Shown: positions 54,064 through 62,186, counted from the stretch's first letter. The stretch: 64,000 nt of DNA from JAGNGI01 sp035448825 (GCA_035448825.1 DAOTJS010000012.1:5217-69216), one strand, 5' to 3'. Notes: a model not told the origin generated them from the sequence alone. A program made the numbers and translations.

Positions 54064-54911
54064 TAGAAATCTCTCGTCTCGACAGAGACCCCTCCGGGGC
54101 CAAGTCCGCAACGTATATTTAAAGTATAATTAAATAAACACTTTGCCTGCCCAATAGGGGTTTACTTAGCGTCCTTTGCGAGAAACAAAAAAATCGTTCT
54201 TTGCGAGAGATAAAAGAGCGTTCTTTGCGGTTAAAATAAAGATAAAACTGCCAAGCACTCAGAGTAAAAATGATTTACTTAAAATAGACCAAAAATAGCC
54301 TAAGTGCTCTCAAAAATCCTCACGTCTATAATTAAAACATCCCCCCAAACCCTAAATAAATAATTCTAAATTCTAAATTATCAATTCTACATTCAATTAA
54401 TGCGTCCTCTGCGAGGAATAACATAAAAAACCCTTTGCGAAACTTAGCGTACTTTGCGAGAGATAAAAGAGCGTTCTTTGCGGTTAAAATAAAGATAAAA
54501 CTGCCAAGAACTCAGAGTAAAAATGATTTACTTAAAATAGACCAAAATAGCCGAAGTGTTCTCTAAAATCCTCACGTCTATAATTAAAACATCCCACCCA
54601 AACCCTAAATAAATAATTCTAAATTCTACATTATCAATTCTACATTCAATTAATGCGTCCTTTGCGAGAAATAACATAAAAACCCTTTGCATGCCCAATA
54701 GGGCGAAACTTAGCGTCCTTTGCGAGAGAAAAAAAAAGCTCCCTTTGCGAGAAACAAAAAAGCGTTACATTGCGAAAAACTAATTACAAAATTGGAATTT
54801 AGGTCATTGGGATTTGGTATTTGTTATTTTTTAAGAAATGGTTAAAAGAAATAAACTGCCAAGGTTACCAAAAATTAAAAATTGCATTATTTGGAATAAA
54901 TAAAAAAATTG
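54064..54911. repeat. 848-nt spacer with a 253-bp tandem duplication
   Basis: Positions 54199-54451 and 54452-54704 are two near-identical copies of a segment that starts CTTTGCGAGAGATAAAAGAG, runs through AACTGCCAAG, AAAATGATTTACTTAAAATA, TCCTCACGTCTATAATTAAA and TAATTCTAAATTCTA, and ends ATGCGTCC...TAACATAAAA. Scattered differences show it is not brand new. TGCCCAATAGGG occurs at 54149 and 54691, and more TTTGCGAGAAAC words follow to 54782. A CCCCTCCGGGG hairpin lies near 54090. No gene seen. Confidence 0.85.
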
Positions 54912-56081
54912 ATGAAAAGTCCTAATTCAGAAATATATCGCAATCCGTTTAAGTTCGGTACGGTCGTTGATGAACCTTATTTTTTTGACCGGAAGAAAGA
55001 ACTGAAAAAAGTTGTTGAAACTATAAAAAGCGGTAATAATCTGGTTTTATACGCACCGAGGCGATATGGAAAAACGTCTCTTATTATGAAAGCGATTCAG
55101 GAACTGGAGAACGATGGCTATCAATGTATCTATTTCGATTTTATGACCATTTACTCACGGGAGTCTTTTGTAGAAGCCTTCTCCAAAGCGATTTTAGCTA
55201 AACAGAGCCAATGGAAAAAGGCTCTGCAGACATTCTCGACTTTCATTAAAGGCCTTAAACCGTTAATAAGCTTTGACGAAAAAGGAAATCCTCAATTCTC
55301 AATTGAATTTATCGAGCCCAAAGTCTCCGATATAACTCTGAAAACAGTGATCAATCTACCGGAAAAACTAGCTGACAGTTATCATAAAACTGTGATTATT
55401 ATGGATGAATTTCAAGATATTCACAAACTTAATGGCGAAGATTTTGAAGACCTCTTACGAAGTCAAATACAACATCATAAACAGGTTAATTACCTATTTA
55501 TGGGCAGTCGAACCCATCTGCTCCAAGATATGTTTACTAATAAAAACCGACCGTTTTACAATTCAGCTATGACAATGAGTATGGGACCATTGCCCTACCA
55601 AGAAACGATTGATTTTCTAATTAACGGTTTTGGGAATTCCGGAATTGCTCTTGATGAACCAAGAGCCGTCTATTTAATTGATAAAGCTGGTAACATTCCC
55701 TATTATATTCAATTTCTTGCCTACGAAATCTGGCAAGATACAGTTCCTATCTCTCCTGTCTGCCAACAGGCTGAAAAAGTAATCACAACTGAAATAATCG
55801 AGCGCAATGCCGATAAAATTCTGGAACTTAAGCAGGACTATTATTTCGAATTATTCGACCATTGCACGGCTTATCAGAAAAAATTGCTCAAAGCCCTGGC
55901 AAAAACCGGTCTTAATATTTTTTCTAAGGAATATGCTAATACATTCCATCTTTCGGCCCCTTCAACCACTCAGAAAGCAATCTCGAGCTTGATCAATAGC
56001 GGTATTATTGAGAAAAAGGAAAATGAATATAGCTTCTGTGATCCTTTCTTTAAATGGTATATATTACGCCTACCAGCGTAA
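54912..56081 (+). CDS. AAA+ ATPase of the archaeal-type ATPase_2/STAND-like family
   Basis: 389 aa from ATG 54912. FKFGTVVDEPYFFDRKKEL, Walker A APRRYGKTS (K54), Walker B VIIMDEFQDI, sensor region YLFMGSRTHLL, and a C-terminal winged helix (STTQKAISSLINSGIIEKKE). Such proteins are often mobile-element or defence linked and are of uncertain function. It stands alone between repeat-rich spacers. Confidence 0.8.
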   Translation: MKSPNSEIYRNPFKFGTVVDEPYFFDRKKELKKVVETIKSGNNLVLYAPRRYGKTSLIMKAIQELENDGYQCIYFDFMTIYSRESFVEAFSKAILAKQSQWKKALQTFSTFIKGLKPLISFDEKGNPQFSIEFIEPKVSDITLKTVINLPEKLADSYHKTVIIMDEFQDIHKLNGEDFEDLLRSQIQHHKQVNYLFMGSRTHLLQDMFTNKNRPFYNSAMTMSMGPLPYQETIDFLINGFGNSGIALDEPRAVYLIDKAGNIPYYIQFLAYEIWQDTVPISPVCQQAEKVITTEIIERNADKILELKQDYYFELFDHCTAYQKKLLKALAKTGLNIFSKEYANTFHLSAPSTTQKAISSLINSGIIEKKENEYSFCDPFFKWYILRLPA

Positions 56082-56287
56082 CGCTCAGAAGCGTAAACAA
56101 AATTGCTTTTTTTAAGATCAAATCTATAGAACATTTTCAGAAGTGATTAAAAAAAATTATAAGCCGTCAACGTCCTCGAAGAGCGCTAAGAAAAAAATAT
56201 AATTAAAAGTGCAATGCATACTTAGCGTTCTTTGCGGTTAAAATAAAGATATTCTCTCGATCCGTAGGATCTCCTTTGGAGCAACAT

Positions 56288-56726
56288 CTGAATAATTTAC
56301 AATTTATAATTTAGAATTAGGTAATGGGAGAAGATAACTTAGTAAAAGAGAAGAGCTTTCAATTCGCGCTGGACATCATAAGACTTTATCAATATTTGAC
56401 TAATGAAAAGAAAGAGTTTGTTCTGTCCAAACAAGTTTTGCGTTCTGGCACCTCAATCGGAGCAAATATAGAGGAAGCACTATCCGCCCAAAGTAAAAAA
56501 GAGTTCATTGCCAAATTAAATATATCTTTAAAAGAATCTCGTGAGACTCAATATTGGCTGAAACTACTGAAAGAGAGCAGATATATTCAGAAAAATGATC
56601 TCATTGAGAAATCGGAAGAACTATCAAGAATCCTGACATCAATTATCATCTCGACAAAAGAAAAACTCAAATTATTATAATTCTAAATTCTACATTCTAC
56701 ATTATCAATTCTACATTAAATCACTG
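56288..56726. mobile_element. Candidate word-array element 4 (four-helix-bundle gene, 7-nt words)
   Basis: The left array (56288-56322) is 7-nt words TTTACAA/TTTATAA/TTTAGAA. The right array (56678-56721) is ATTCTAA/ATTCTAC/ATTCTAC/ATTATCA/ATTCTAC, opposite sense. AATTTAGAATTA (56308-56319) is the exact reverse complement of 56678-56689. The right array begins at the stop codon of the gene inside. The ATTCTAAATTCTA wording also appears in the 54.2-54.7 kb duplication, suggesting a lost relative there. Confidence 0.55.
56324..56680 (+). CDS. Four-helix-bundle protein (S23/IVP/Avd-like), element 4
   Basis: 118 aa. VKEKSFQFALDIIRLYQYL, core LRSGTSIGANIEEALSAQSK and FIAKLNISLKESRETQYWLK. Belongs to the family branch with GANIEEA instead of NIAEG. 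Low identity to the other copies in the window. Function unknown. Confidence 0.85.
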   Translation: MGEDNLVKEKSFQFALDIIRLYQYLTNEKKEFVLSKQVLRSGTSIGANIEEALSAQSKKEFIAKLNISLKESRETQYWLKLLKESRYIQKNDLIEKSEELSRILTSIIISTKEKLKLL

Positions 56727-56848
56727 CGCACTTTGCGAGAAAAAAAATCAATTCGTGGAAATTTATGAAATTTGTGGATTTAATATTCACCCTGTTAAAT
56801 AATTATTGAAATATTTACTATCCACAACAAAAGAGGTAATTAACAATT

Positions 56849-57934
56849 ATGAATGATAATAATAATAAAAACAATAAAGAAGGATTTAACAGGGTAAAAA
56901 AAGCACTCATCACCGGTATAACAGGTCAGGACGGTTCCTACCTAACCGAACTTCTCCTTGAAAAAGGCTATGAAGTTCATGGCATAATCCGCAGAAGTAG
57001 TTCTTTCAATACGGGTAGAATTGATAACCTTTTTAATAATCCGGATACTCATGATAAAACTTTTTTCCTTCATTATGGCGATATGACTGATTCTAGTAAC
57101 CTGAACCGCATATTAGAAAAAGTTCAGCCTGATGAAATATATAATCTCGCAGCTCAAAGCCATGTAAAAGTATCCTTTGAGGTGCCCGAATATACCGCCG
57201 AGGTAGATGGCATCGGTGTTTTGAGATTTTTGGATGCTATTAAAGAAATGGGATTAAATACTAAATTTTATCAGGCTTCGAGCAGTGAATTATATGGAAA
57301 AGTACAAGAAATGCCGCAAACTGAAATAACCCCATTTTATCCGCGCTCTCCCTATGGTGTGGCTAAGTTGTATGCATATTGGATTGTGAAAAACTATCGA
57401 GAAGCGTATAATTTGTTTGCCTGCAATGGAATTCTTTTTAATCATGAGTCACCCCGCAGAGGTGGAACTTTTGTAACCAGAAAAATAACAAGAGCCGCAG
57501 CAAGAATTAAATTAGGATTACAGGATAAACTCTACCTTGGTAATCTAAATGCTAAACGTGACTGGGGATACGCGCCGGAATATTGTGAAGGGATGTGGTT
57601 GATGCTTCAGCAAGATAAACCCGATGATTTTGTTCTGGCTACCGGCGAAACGCATACTGTAAGAGAATTTTGCACTCTTGCTTTCAAAGAGCTGGATATT
57701 GAGCTGGAATGGCATGGCGAAAACAAAAATGAAAAAGGCATAGATAAAAATACAGGAAAGATAATAGTGGAAGTCGATCCTGGATATTATCGTCCTACAG
57801 AGGTAGATATACTGATCGGCGATGCCTCTAAGGCAAGAGAAAAACTAGGCTGGCAACCGAAAATAAAATTTGAAGAATTAATAAAAATTATGGTAGATGC
57901 TGATTTTAAGAAAGTGAAAAAGAGAGGATTTTGA
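56849..57934 (+). CDS. gmd: GDP-mannose 4,6-dehydratase
   Basis: 361 aa extended SDR. NAD motif ALITGITGQDGSYL, catalytic region YQASSSELYGKVQE with YPRSPYGVAKLYAYW (Tyr-x3-Lys), NHESPRRGGTFVTRKITRA and LGNLNAKRDWGYAPEY, all typical of Gmd. An Asn/Lys-rich 15-residue N-terminal leader precedes the fold. Produces GDP-4-keto-6-deoxymannose for the Fcl-type gene 700 nt downstream. Confidence 0.95.
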   Translation: MNDNNNKNNKEGFNRVKKALITGITGQDGSYLTELLLEKGYEVHGIIRRSSSFNTGRIDNLFNNPDTHDKTFFLHYGDMTDSSNLNRILEKVQPDEIYNLAAQSHVKVSFEVPEYTAEVDGIGVLRFLDAIKEMGLNTKFYQASSSELYGKVQEMPQTEITPFYPRSPYGVAKLYAYWIVKNYREAYNLFACNGILFNHESPRRGGTFVTRKITRAAARIKLGLQDKLYLGNLNAKRDWGYAPEYCEGMWLMLQQDKPDDFVLATGETHTVREFCTLAFKELDIELEWHGENKNEKGIDKNTGKIIVEVDPGYYRPTEVDILIGDASKAREKLGWQPKIKFEELIKIMVDADFKKVKKRGF

Positions 57935-57941
57935 TTAATTA

Positions 57942-58448
57942 GTCAGTATACAGTAAGCAGTAGGCAGTAGGCAATAAGGAGTAGGCTAGAATAGAAATAA
58001 AATGTCAAATAATAATAATGAGAATAGTTTTAGAGATTTATTGGCTTATAAAAAGTCATTTGAACTTGCAATGGAAATATTTCAAATAAGTAAAGATTTT
58101 CCTGTTGAAGAAAAATATTCTTTAATTGATCAAATTAGAAGGTCATCTCGTTCAGTCTGTGCTAATCTTGCTGAATCTTATCGGAAAAGGCAATATGAAC
58201 CTTATTTTCTTTCAAAAGTATCAGATGCTGATATGGAAAATTCTGAAACTCAAGTATGGATTGAATTTTCATATAAATGTGGTTATTTATCACAAAACCT
58301 ATATAATGAACTTAAAGCTAAATCAGAAGAAGTTGGCAAGCTGATTAATCACATGCTTGAAAATCCAGAAAAATATCGAATCAAAACCAAATCATAATAA
58401 TATTGGCAAATAAAAATTGCCAACTGCCTACTGAATATTGCCTACTTT
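57942..58448. mobile_element. Candidate word-array element 5 (four-helix-bundle gene, 7-nt words)
   Basis: The left array (57942-57987) is 7-nt words AGTAAGC/AGTAGGC/AGTAGGC/AATAAGG/AGTAGGC. The right array (58416-58448) is ATTGCCA/ACTGCCT/ACTGAAT/ATTGCCT, opposite sense. Left 57960-57975 matches the reverse complement of 58416-58431 at 15 of 16 positions. The same vocabulary, without a gene, is inserted in fcl at 59358-59513. Confidence 0.62.
58002..58397 (+). CDS. Four-helix-bundle protein (S23/IVP/Avd-like), element 5
   Basis: 131 aa. NSFRDLLAYKKSFELAMEIFQ, core IRRSSRSVCANLAESYRKRQ, then SDADMENSETQVWIEFSYKCGY. Resembles the GxxLAE-type branch of the family. It lies between gmd and fcl, which are normally adjacent. 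Function unknown. Confidence 0.85.
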   Translation: MSNNNNENSFRDLLAYKKSFELAMEIFQISKDFPVEEKYSLIDQIRRSSRSVCANLAESYRKRQYEPYFLSKVSDADMENSETQVWIEFSYKCGYLSQNLYNELKAKSEEVGKLINHMLENPEKYRIKTKS

Positions 58449-58450
58449 TG

Positions 58451-58579
58451 TCGTTAAATTCCGAACATGAATCGCAAATACTGAACTATTTAAAAGCAAC
58501 AGGATACAAACTCGGTTTACTTGTAAACTTTGGTGAAAAAAGTCTAAAATACAAAAGGATGGTCCGCGAATTACCCTAA
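58451..58579 (+). pseudogene. C-terminal remnant of a GxxExxY-family gene
   Basis: The frame 58451-58579 reads SLNSEHESQILNYLKATGYK followed by LGLLVNFGEKSLKYKRMV, the characteristic ending of GxxExxY proteins (QLLNYLKATGxxxGLLINFG). The N-terminal two thirds, including the GxxExxY motif, are absent; just upstream lies the right word array of element 5. Probably truncated by insertion or deletion at that array. Confidence 0.75.
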
Positions 58580-58646
58580 TTACATTAATCATTTTGAAAT
58601 AAATAATAAAATAATTCGCATCAATTTGCGTAATTAGCGGATAAGA

Positions 58647-59855
58647 TTGATTATGGAAAAAGATTCTAAGATCTACGTAGCAGGTAACTCCGGTCTGGTA
58701 GGTTCATCTATAGTTCGCAAATTAAAAGCGGAAGGCTATGACAACCTTATCTTCACTCCCTATCCTGAATACGACCTCAGAAACCAGCAACAGGTGGATA
58801 ACTTTTTTAAAAAGGAAAAACCCGATTATGTATTCCTGGCGGCGGCAAAAGTCGGTGGAATATTGGCAAATAGCACTTATCCTGCGGAGTTTATTTACGA
58901 CAATTTAATGATTGCGACCAATGTTATTCATGCAAGTTATAAATATGGCGTTAAAAAACTGCTTAATCTTGGATCTTCCTGTATCTATCCAAAACTTGCA
59001 CCTCAACCACTAAAAGAGGAATATTTATTAACTGGTCCACTCGAACCAACCAATGAACCATATGCAATAGCAAAAATTTCGGCAATAAAATTATGCTATT
59101 ACTATAACAAGCAATATGGGACAAATTTCATATCAGTAATGCCGACTAATCTCTATGGACCTAGTGACAATTTCAATCTAGAAACTTCTCATGTTTTACC
59201 GGCAATATTAAGAAAAATGCATCTCGCAAAATGCCTTGAGAACAACGACTGGGACTCCATTCGGCAGGACCTTAATAAACGACCAATTGAAGATATTAAT
59301 GGCAACGCAGATGATAAGACAATCTTAAGAATATTGAAAAAATATGGCATTTCCCTAATGGAGTATGCAATAGGCAGTAAGCAGTATGCATTCTCTCAGA
59401 ACTTTGTGCCAATTGCAAACTGCCAACTGCCCCCTGAAAACTGCCAACTGCCTACTGCCAACTGCCTCTTGCCAACTGCTAATTGCCCCCTGCCCACTGC
59501 CAACTGCCAACTGACCCTTTGGGGTACTGGAAAGCCTCGTCGCGAATTCCTCTATGTTGATGATCTCGCCGACGCGGTACTCTTTTTAATGAATAATTAT
59601 AATGCAAAAGATATTGGTGAGTTTATTAATATTGGCACTGGGGAAGATATTACTATAAAAGAATTAGCAGAGATGGTTAAAGAAATTGTGGGATTTAAAG
59701 GCGAAATCGAGTGGGATGTTTCTAAGCCTGATGGTACTCCACAGAAACTGCTTGATGTTGGTAGATTGAACAAGCTAGGATGGAGACACAAAACTTCATT
59801 AAGAGATGGAATAATAAAAGACTATAATTGGTATAAAAGTGGGTATGAAAAATAG
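58647..59855 (+). CDS. fcl: GDP-L-fucose synthase with an in-frame heptad-repeat insertion
   Basis: 402 aa. NADP-binding VAGNSGLVGSSIVRKL, LAAAKVGGI, catalytic GSSCIYPKLAPQP and NEPYAIAKISAIKLC, plus the longer variant loop NKRPIEDINGNADDKTILRI. Between KKYGIS-L (codon 237) and T-LWGTGKPRREFLYVDDLAD (from codon 290) lie 52 extra residues, nt 59358-59513, of which about 33 are the heptapeptide series ANCQLPP/ENCQLPT/ANCLLPT/ANCPLPT. Family members pass directly from KYGIS to (L)TLWGTG, so this is an insertion that kept the frame. Catalytic residues are intact; activity is uncertain. Confidence 0.9.
   Translation: MIMEKDSKIYVAGNSGLVGSSIVRKLKAEGYDNLIFTPYPEYDLRNQQQVDNFFKKEKPDYVFLAAAKVGGILANSTYPAEFIYDNLMIATNVIHASYKYGVKKLLNLGSSCIYPKLAPQPLKEEYLLTGPLEPTNEPYAIAKISAIKLCYYYNKQYGTNFISVMPTNLYGPSDNFNLETSHVLPAILRKMHLAKCLENNDWDSIRQDLNKRPIEDINGNADDKTILRILKKYGISLMEYAIGSKQYAFSQNFVPIANCQLPPENCQLPTANCLLPTANCPLPTANCQLTLWGTGKPRREFLYVDDLADAVLFLMNNYNAKDIGEFINIGTGEDITIKELAEMVKEIVGFKGEIEWDVSKPDGTPQKLLDVGRLNKLGWRHKTSLRDGIIKDYNWYKSGYEK
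59358..59513. repeat. Gene-less heptanucleotide word-array insertion inside fcl
   Basis: 156 nt. Short left arm (59364-59390; ATGCAAT/AGGCAGT/AAGCAGT words), about 20 nt of spacer, and a long right arm (59411-59513) of some 14 words AACTGCC/TACTGCC/AATTGCC in opposite sense. The vocabulary equals that of element 5, 1 kb upstream. Because three 7-nt words make seven codons, the array is translated as 7-residue repeats. Confidence 0.85.
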
Positions 59856-61227
59856 ATTGTCTTTATTAAATATTCAAAATATATTAGCTAATTTTCTTTC
59901 AAAAGGTCACCCGAGAAGCATAAAAGCCAAGAAAAACATTATAGCATCATTTGGATTAAAGGGCATAAGCATAGTTATTAACTTTTTACTTGTGCCTTTA
60001 ACTCTCAATTACATTGACGTAACAAGATACGGAATATGGTTAACATTAAATTCTATTATTGGCTGGTTTGGATTTTTCGATATTGGGCTTGGGAATGGAC
60101 TCCGTAATAAATTTGCTGAAGCTTTAGCCAAAGGTCAAAAAGAGCTTGCAAGAGTTTATGTAAGCACAACTTATGCTGTTTTATTGATTATTATCGGAGT
60201 TGTATTTTTGGTATTTATGGGAATTAATCCCTTTTTAAACTGGGCGAAAATTTTAAATACGCCGCCAGAAATGAGTAGTGAATTAAACAAATTAGTTATC
60301 ATTGTATTTACTTTTTTTTGTATAAGTTTCGTTTTAAAATTAATCAGCATTATCCTGATAGCGAATCAAAAGCCTGCCATAAATGACAGTTTTAATGTAA
60401 TAGCAAATCTTATATCTTTAATAATTATTTATATCCTAACAAAAACAACATCAGGATCATTGCTATATTTAGGGATTACATTAAGTGCTACCCCTGTTAT
60501 TGTTATGCTAATTGCCTCCATAGTATTTTACAATAAAGAGTATAAATATTACAAACCATCATTTAAGTATGTTGATTCCAAGTATTTTAAATCACTAGCA
60601 AATCTGGGAGTAAAATTTTTCATTTTGCAAATTGCATGTATAGTAATTTTTACAACTGACAATTTAATTATTACCCAAATTTTAGGCCCGGCAGAGGTGA
60701 CGCCTTATAATATTGCTCATAAATACTTTAATATAGTTATAATGGTATTTACAATAATCCTTACGCCTTTTTGGTCGGCTTTTACAGAAGCATACACCAA
60801 AAATGAGATAAATTGGATTAAAAATACAATTAATAAACTTGTTAGAATATGGACATATTTACTTATTGGTGTAATTTTTATGATCATAATTTCAAATTCA
60901 TTTTACCATTTTTGGGTAGGAGAAAAAGTAAAAGTGCCTTTATTGTTGTCAATTGGAATGGGACTATATGCTATAATAAGCACTTGGAACAATATTTTTG
61001 CTTATTTTATCAATGGAGTTGGTAAAATAAAACTACAGATGTACTATGGAATTGTTGCAATGATAATTAATATTCCAGTATCAATATTTTTAGCTAAAAA
61101 CTTAAATATGGGAAGTGCTGGAGTAATTTTTGGAACTTGTGTTTCAATGTTATTTGGACTTATTTTTGGGCCATTTCAATATTTTAAAATTATAAATAAG
61201 TCAGCAAAAGGTATTTGGAATAAATGA
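59845..61227 (+). CDS. wzx: Wzx-like polysaccharide flippase (MATE/MVF superfamily)
   Basis: 460 aa from ATG 59845 (GTG 59839 possible), overlapping the fcl end. Twelve or so hydrophobic helices; N-terminal KNIIASFGLKGISIVINFLL and YGIWLTLNSIIGWFGFFDIG followed by LGNGLRNKFAEALAKG are typical of O-antigen/teichuronic-type exporters. Moves lipid-linked repeat units across the inner membrane. Base composition is more AT-rich than the genes before 45 kb. Confidence 0.9.
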   Translation: MKNRLSLLNIQNILANFLSKGHPRSIKAKKNIIASFGLKGISIVINFLLVPLTLNYIDVTRYGIWLTLNSIIGWFGFFDIGLGNGLRNKFAEALAKGQKELARVYVSTTYAVLLIIIGVVFLVFMGINPFLNWAKILNTPPEMSSELNKLVIIVFTFFCISFVLKLISIILIANQKPAINDSFNVIANLISLIIIYILTKTTSGSLLYLGITLSATPVIVMLIASIVFYNKEYKYYKPSFKYVDSKYFKSLANLGVKFFILQIACIVIFTTDNLIITQILGPAEVTPYNIAHKYFNIVIMVFTIILTPFWSAFTEAYTKNEINWIKNTINKLVRIWTYLLIGVIFMIIISNSFYHFWVGEKVKVPLLLSIGMGLYAIISTWNNIFAYFINGVGKIKLQMYYGIVAMIINIPVSIFLAKNLNMGSAGVIFGTCVSMLFGLIFGPFQYFKIINKSAKGIWNK

Positions 61228-61532
61228 GTATTATATAATATCGCTAATGGATTAATTATGTTATATAGTTTAAGGATAAAATTTAAAAATCATTTATTAA
61301 ACTTAATTGATATTAATAATACTGGTTCATCACAGAAAAGTGTGGGTAATAAAGAGTTGGTAATAAGGAAATGATTTGAAAAAGGATAAATATGCTATTT
61401 TTTTGTCAGAAGGGTAAAAAATCTTTTTAATACCGTTAAGAAAAAAGCGCATGGCTATCAGAATATTGAATATTTTAAACTCGAAACCCTATAACAAAAT
61501 CAAAAACATTTATTACTCATCCACATAATTCC
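61228..61532. other. 305-nt AT-rich spacer with a transposase tail
   Basis: Apart from the transposase-like fragment at 61420-61494 it holds only AT-rich sequence with several in-frame stops. No promoter or terminator is convincing. Confidence 0.4.
61420..61494 (+). pseudogene. C-terminal remnant of a transposase (ISL3-like)
   Basis: The frame ending at TAA 61492-61494 reads NLFNTVKKKAHGYQNIEYFK then LETL, matching the common transposase ending (I-K-x-x-K-R-x-A-(Y/H)-G-(Y/F)-x-N-x-E-x-(Y/F)-(K/R)-L). The rest of the gene is missing or frameshifted. Family assignment is tentative. Confidence 0.45.
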
Positions 61533-62183
61533 ATGATGAAACAATTTTTAATGAAAGTTTATAGATTTTTTGAATACAGAATTTCCCCTCTTGAAAATCT
61601 TAAAGATTCGCCAGATTATTTTAGAACCTATAGACTTTTTTCTAAAGAAAAAAGTATGAGCAGATTTCCAGGAGGATGGATCTTAAAAGGTAAAAAGTAT
61701 CCGGATTATTTATTTATGGGTGGAGCTTCATATGCGATTTTTAGTAGAGCAACAATGTTTCTTAAGGGCGTAGGCGTTGATATAGGCGCTGGATATTGGG
61801 AGTTTCCGGGATCAATACCAATTGATATTCAAAGAGGTGAAGGATTAAAAAATTACATTGATAATTTTAAGGAAAACTCTCTTGATTATATTTTTTCATC
61901 ACATTGTCTTGAACATATTATTGATTGGCAAAGGGAATTAGATAAATGGATATCTAAATTAAAAAATAAAGGAGGGAGGCTTTTCCTATATTTACCACAT
62001 CCCGATTGTGAAATATGGAAACCAGGTGCTCCTGGAATTGGAGATGGGCATAAATGGCAACCAAATCCGGAGATAGTTATTAATTATTTGAAACATAAAG
62101 GATTAAAGATTATTTATGTAGATGAAGGACCGGATTCAATGATGAGTTTTTCAATATGCGCAGAAAAATTTATTGAGGAATAG
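61533..62183 (+). CDS. SAM-dependent methyltransferase-like protein
   Basis: 216 aa (ATG 61533 or 61536). GVGVDIGAGYWEFPGSIPID resembles SAM motif I, then LDYIFSSHCLEHIIDWQREL (motif with C-L-E-H typical of Methyltransf_11/class I) and KGGRLFLYLPHPDCEIW. The glycine loop is shorter than standard. Likely modifies a sugar of the surface polysaccharide; substrate unknown. Confidence 0.75.
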   Translation: MMKQFLMKVYRFFEYRISPLENLKDSPDYFRTYRLFSKEKSMSRFPGGWILKGKKYPDYLFMGGASYAIFSRATMFLKGVGVDIGAGYWEFPGSIPIDIQRGEGLKNYIDNFKENSLDYIFSSHCLEHIIDWQRELDKWISKLKNKGGRLFLYLPHPDCEIWKPGAPGIGDGHKWQPNPEIVINYLKHKGLKIIYVDEGPDSMMSFSICAEKFIEE

Positions 62184-62186
62184 AGT

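Noticed and set aside
46724..58448. A diversity-generating retroelement, suggested by the Avd-like proteins
   Set aside because: No reverse transcriptase, template/variable repeat pair or C-type lectin target is visible, so only the four-helix-bundle family link is retained.
46724..58448. CRISPR array, suggested by the periodic short repeats
   Set aside because: Words are 6-11 nt, degenerate and without spacers of uniform length; no cas genes are present.
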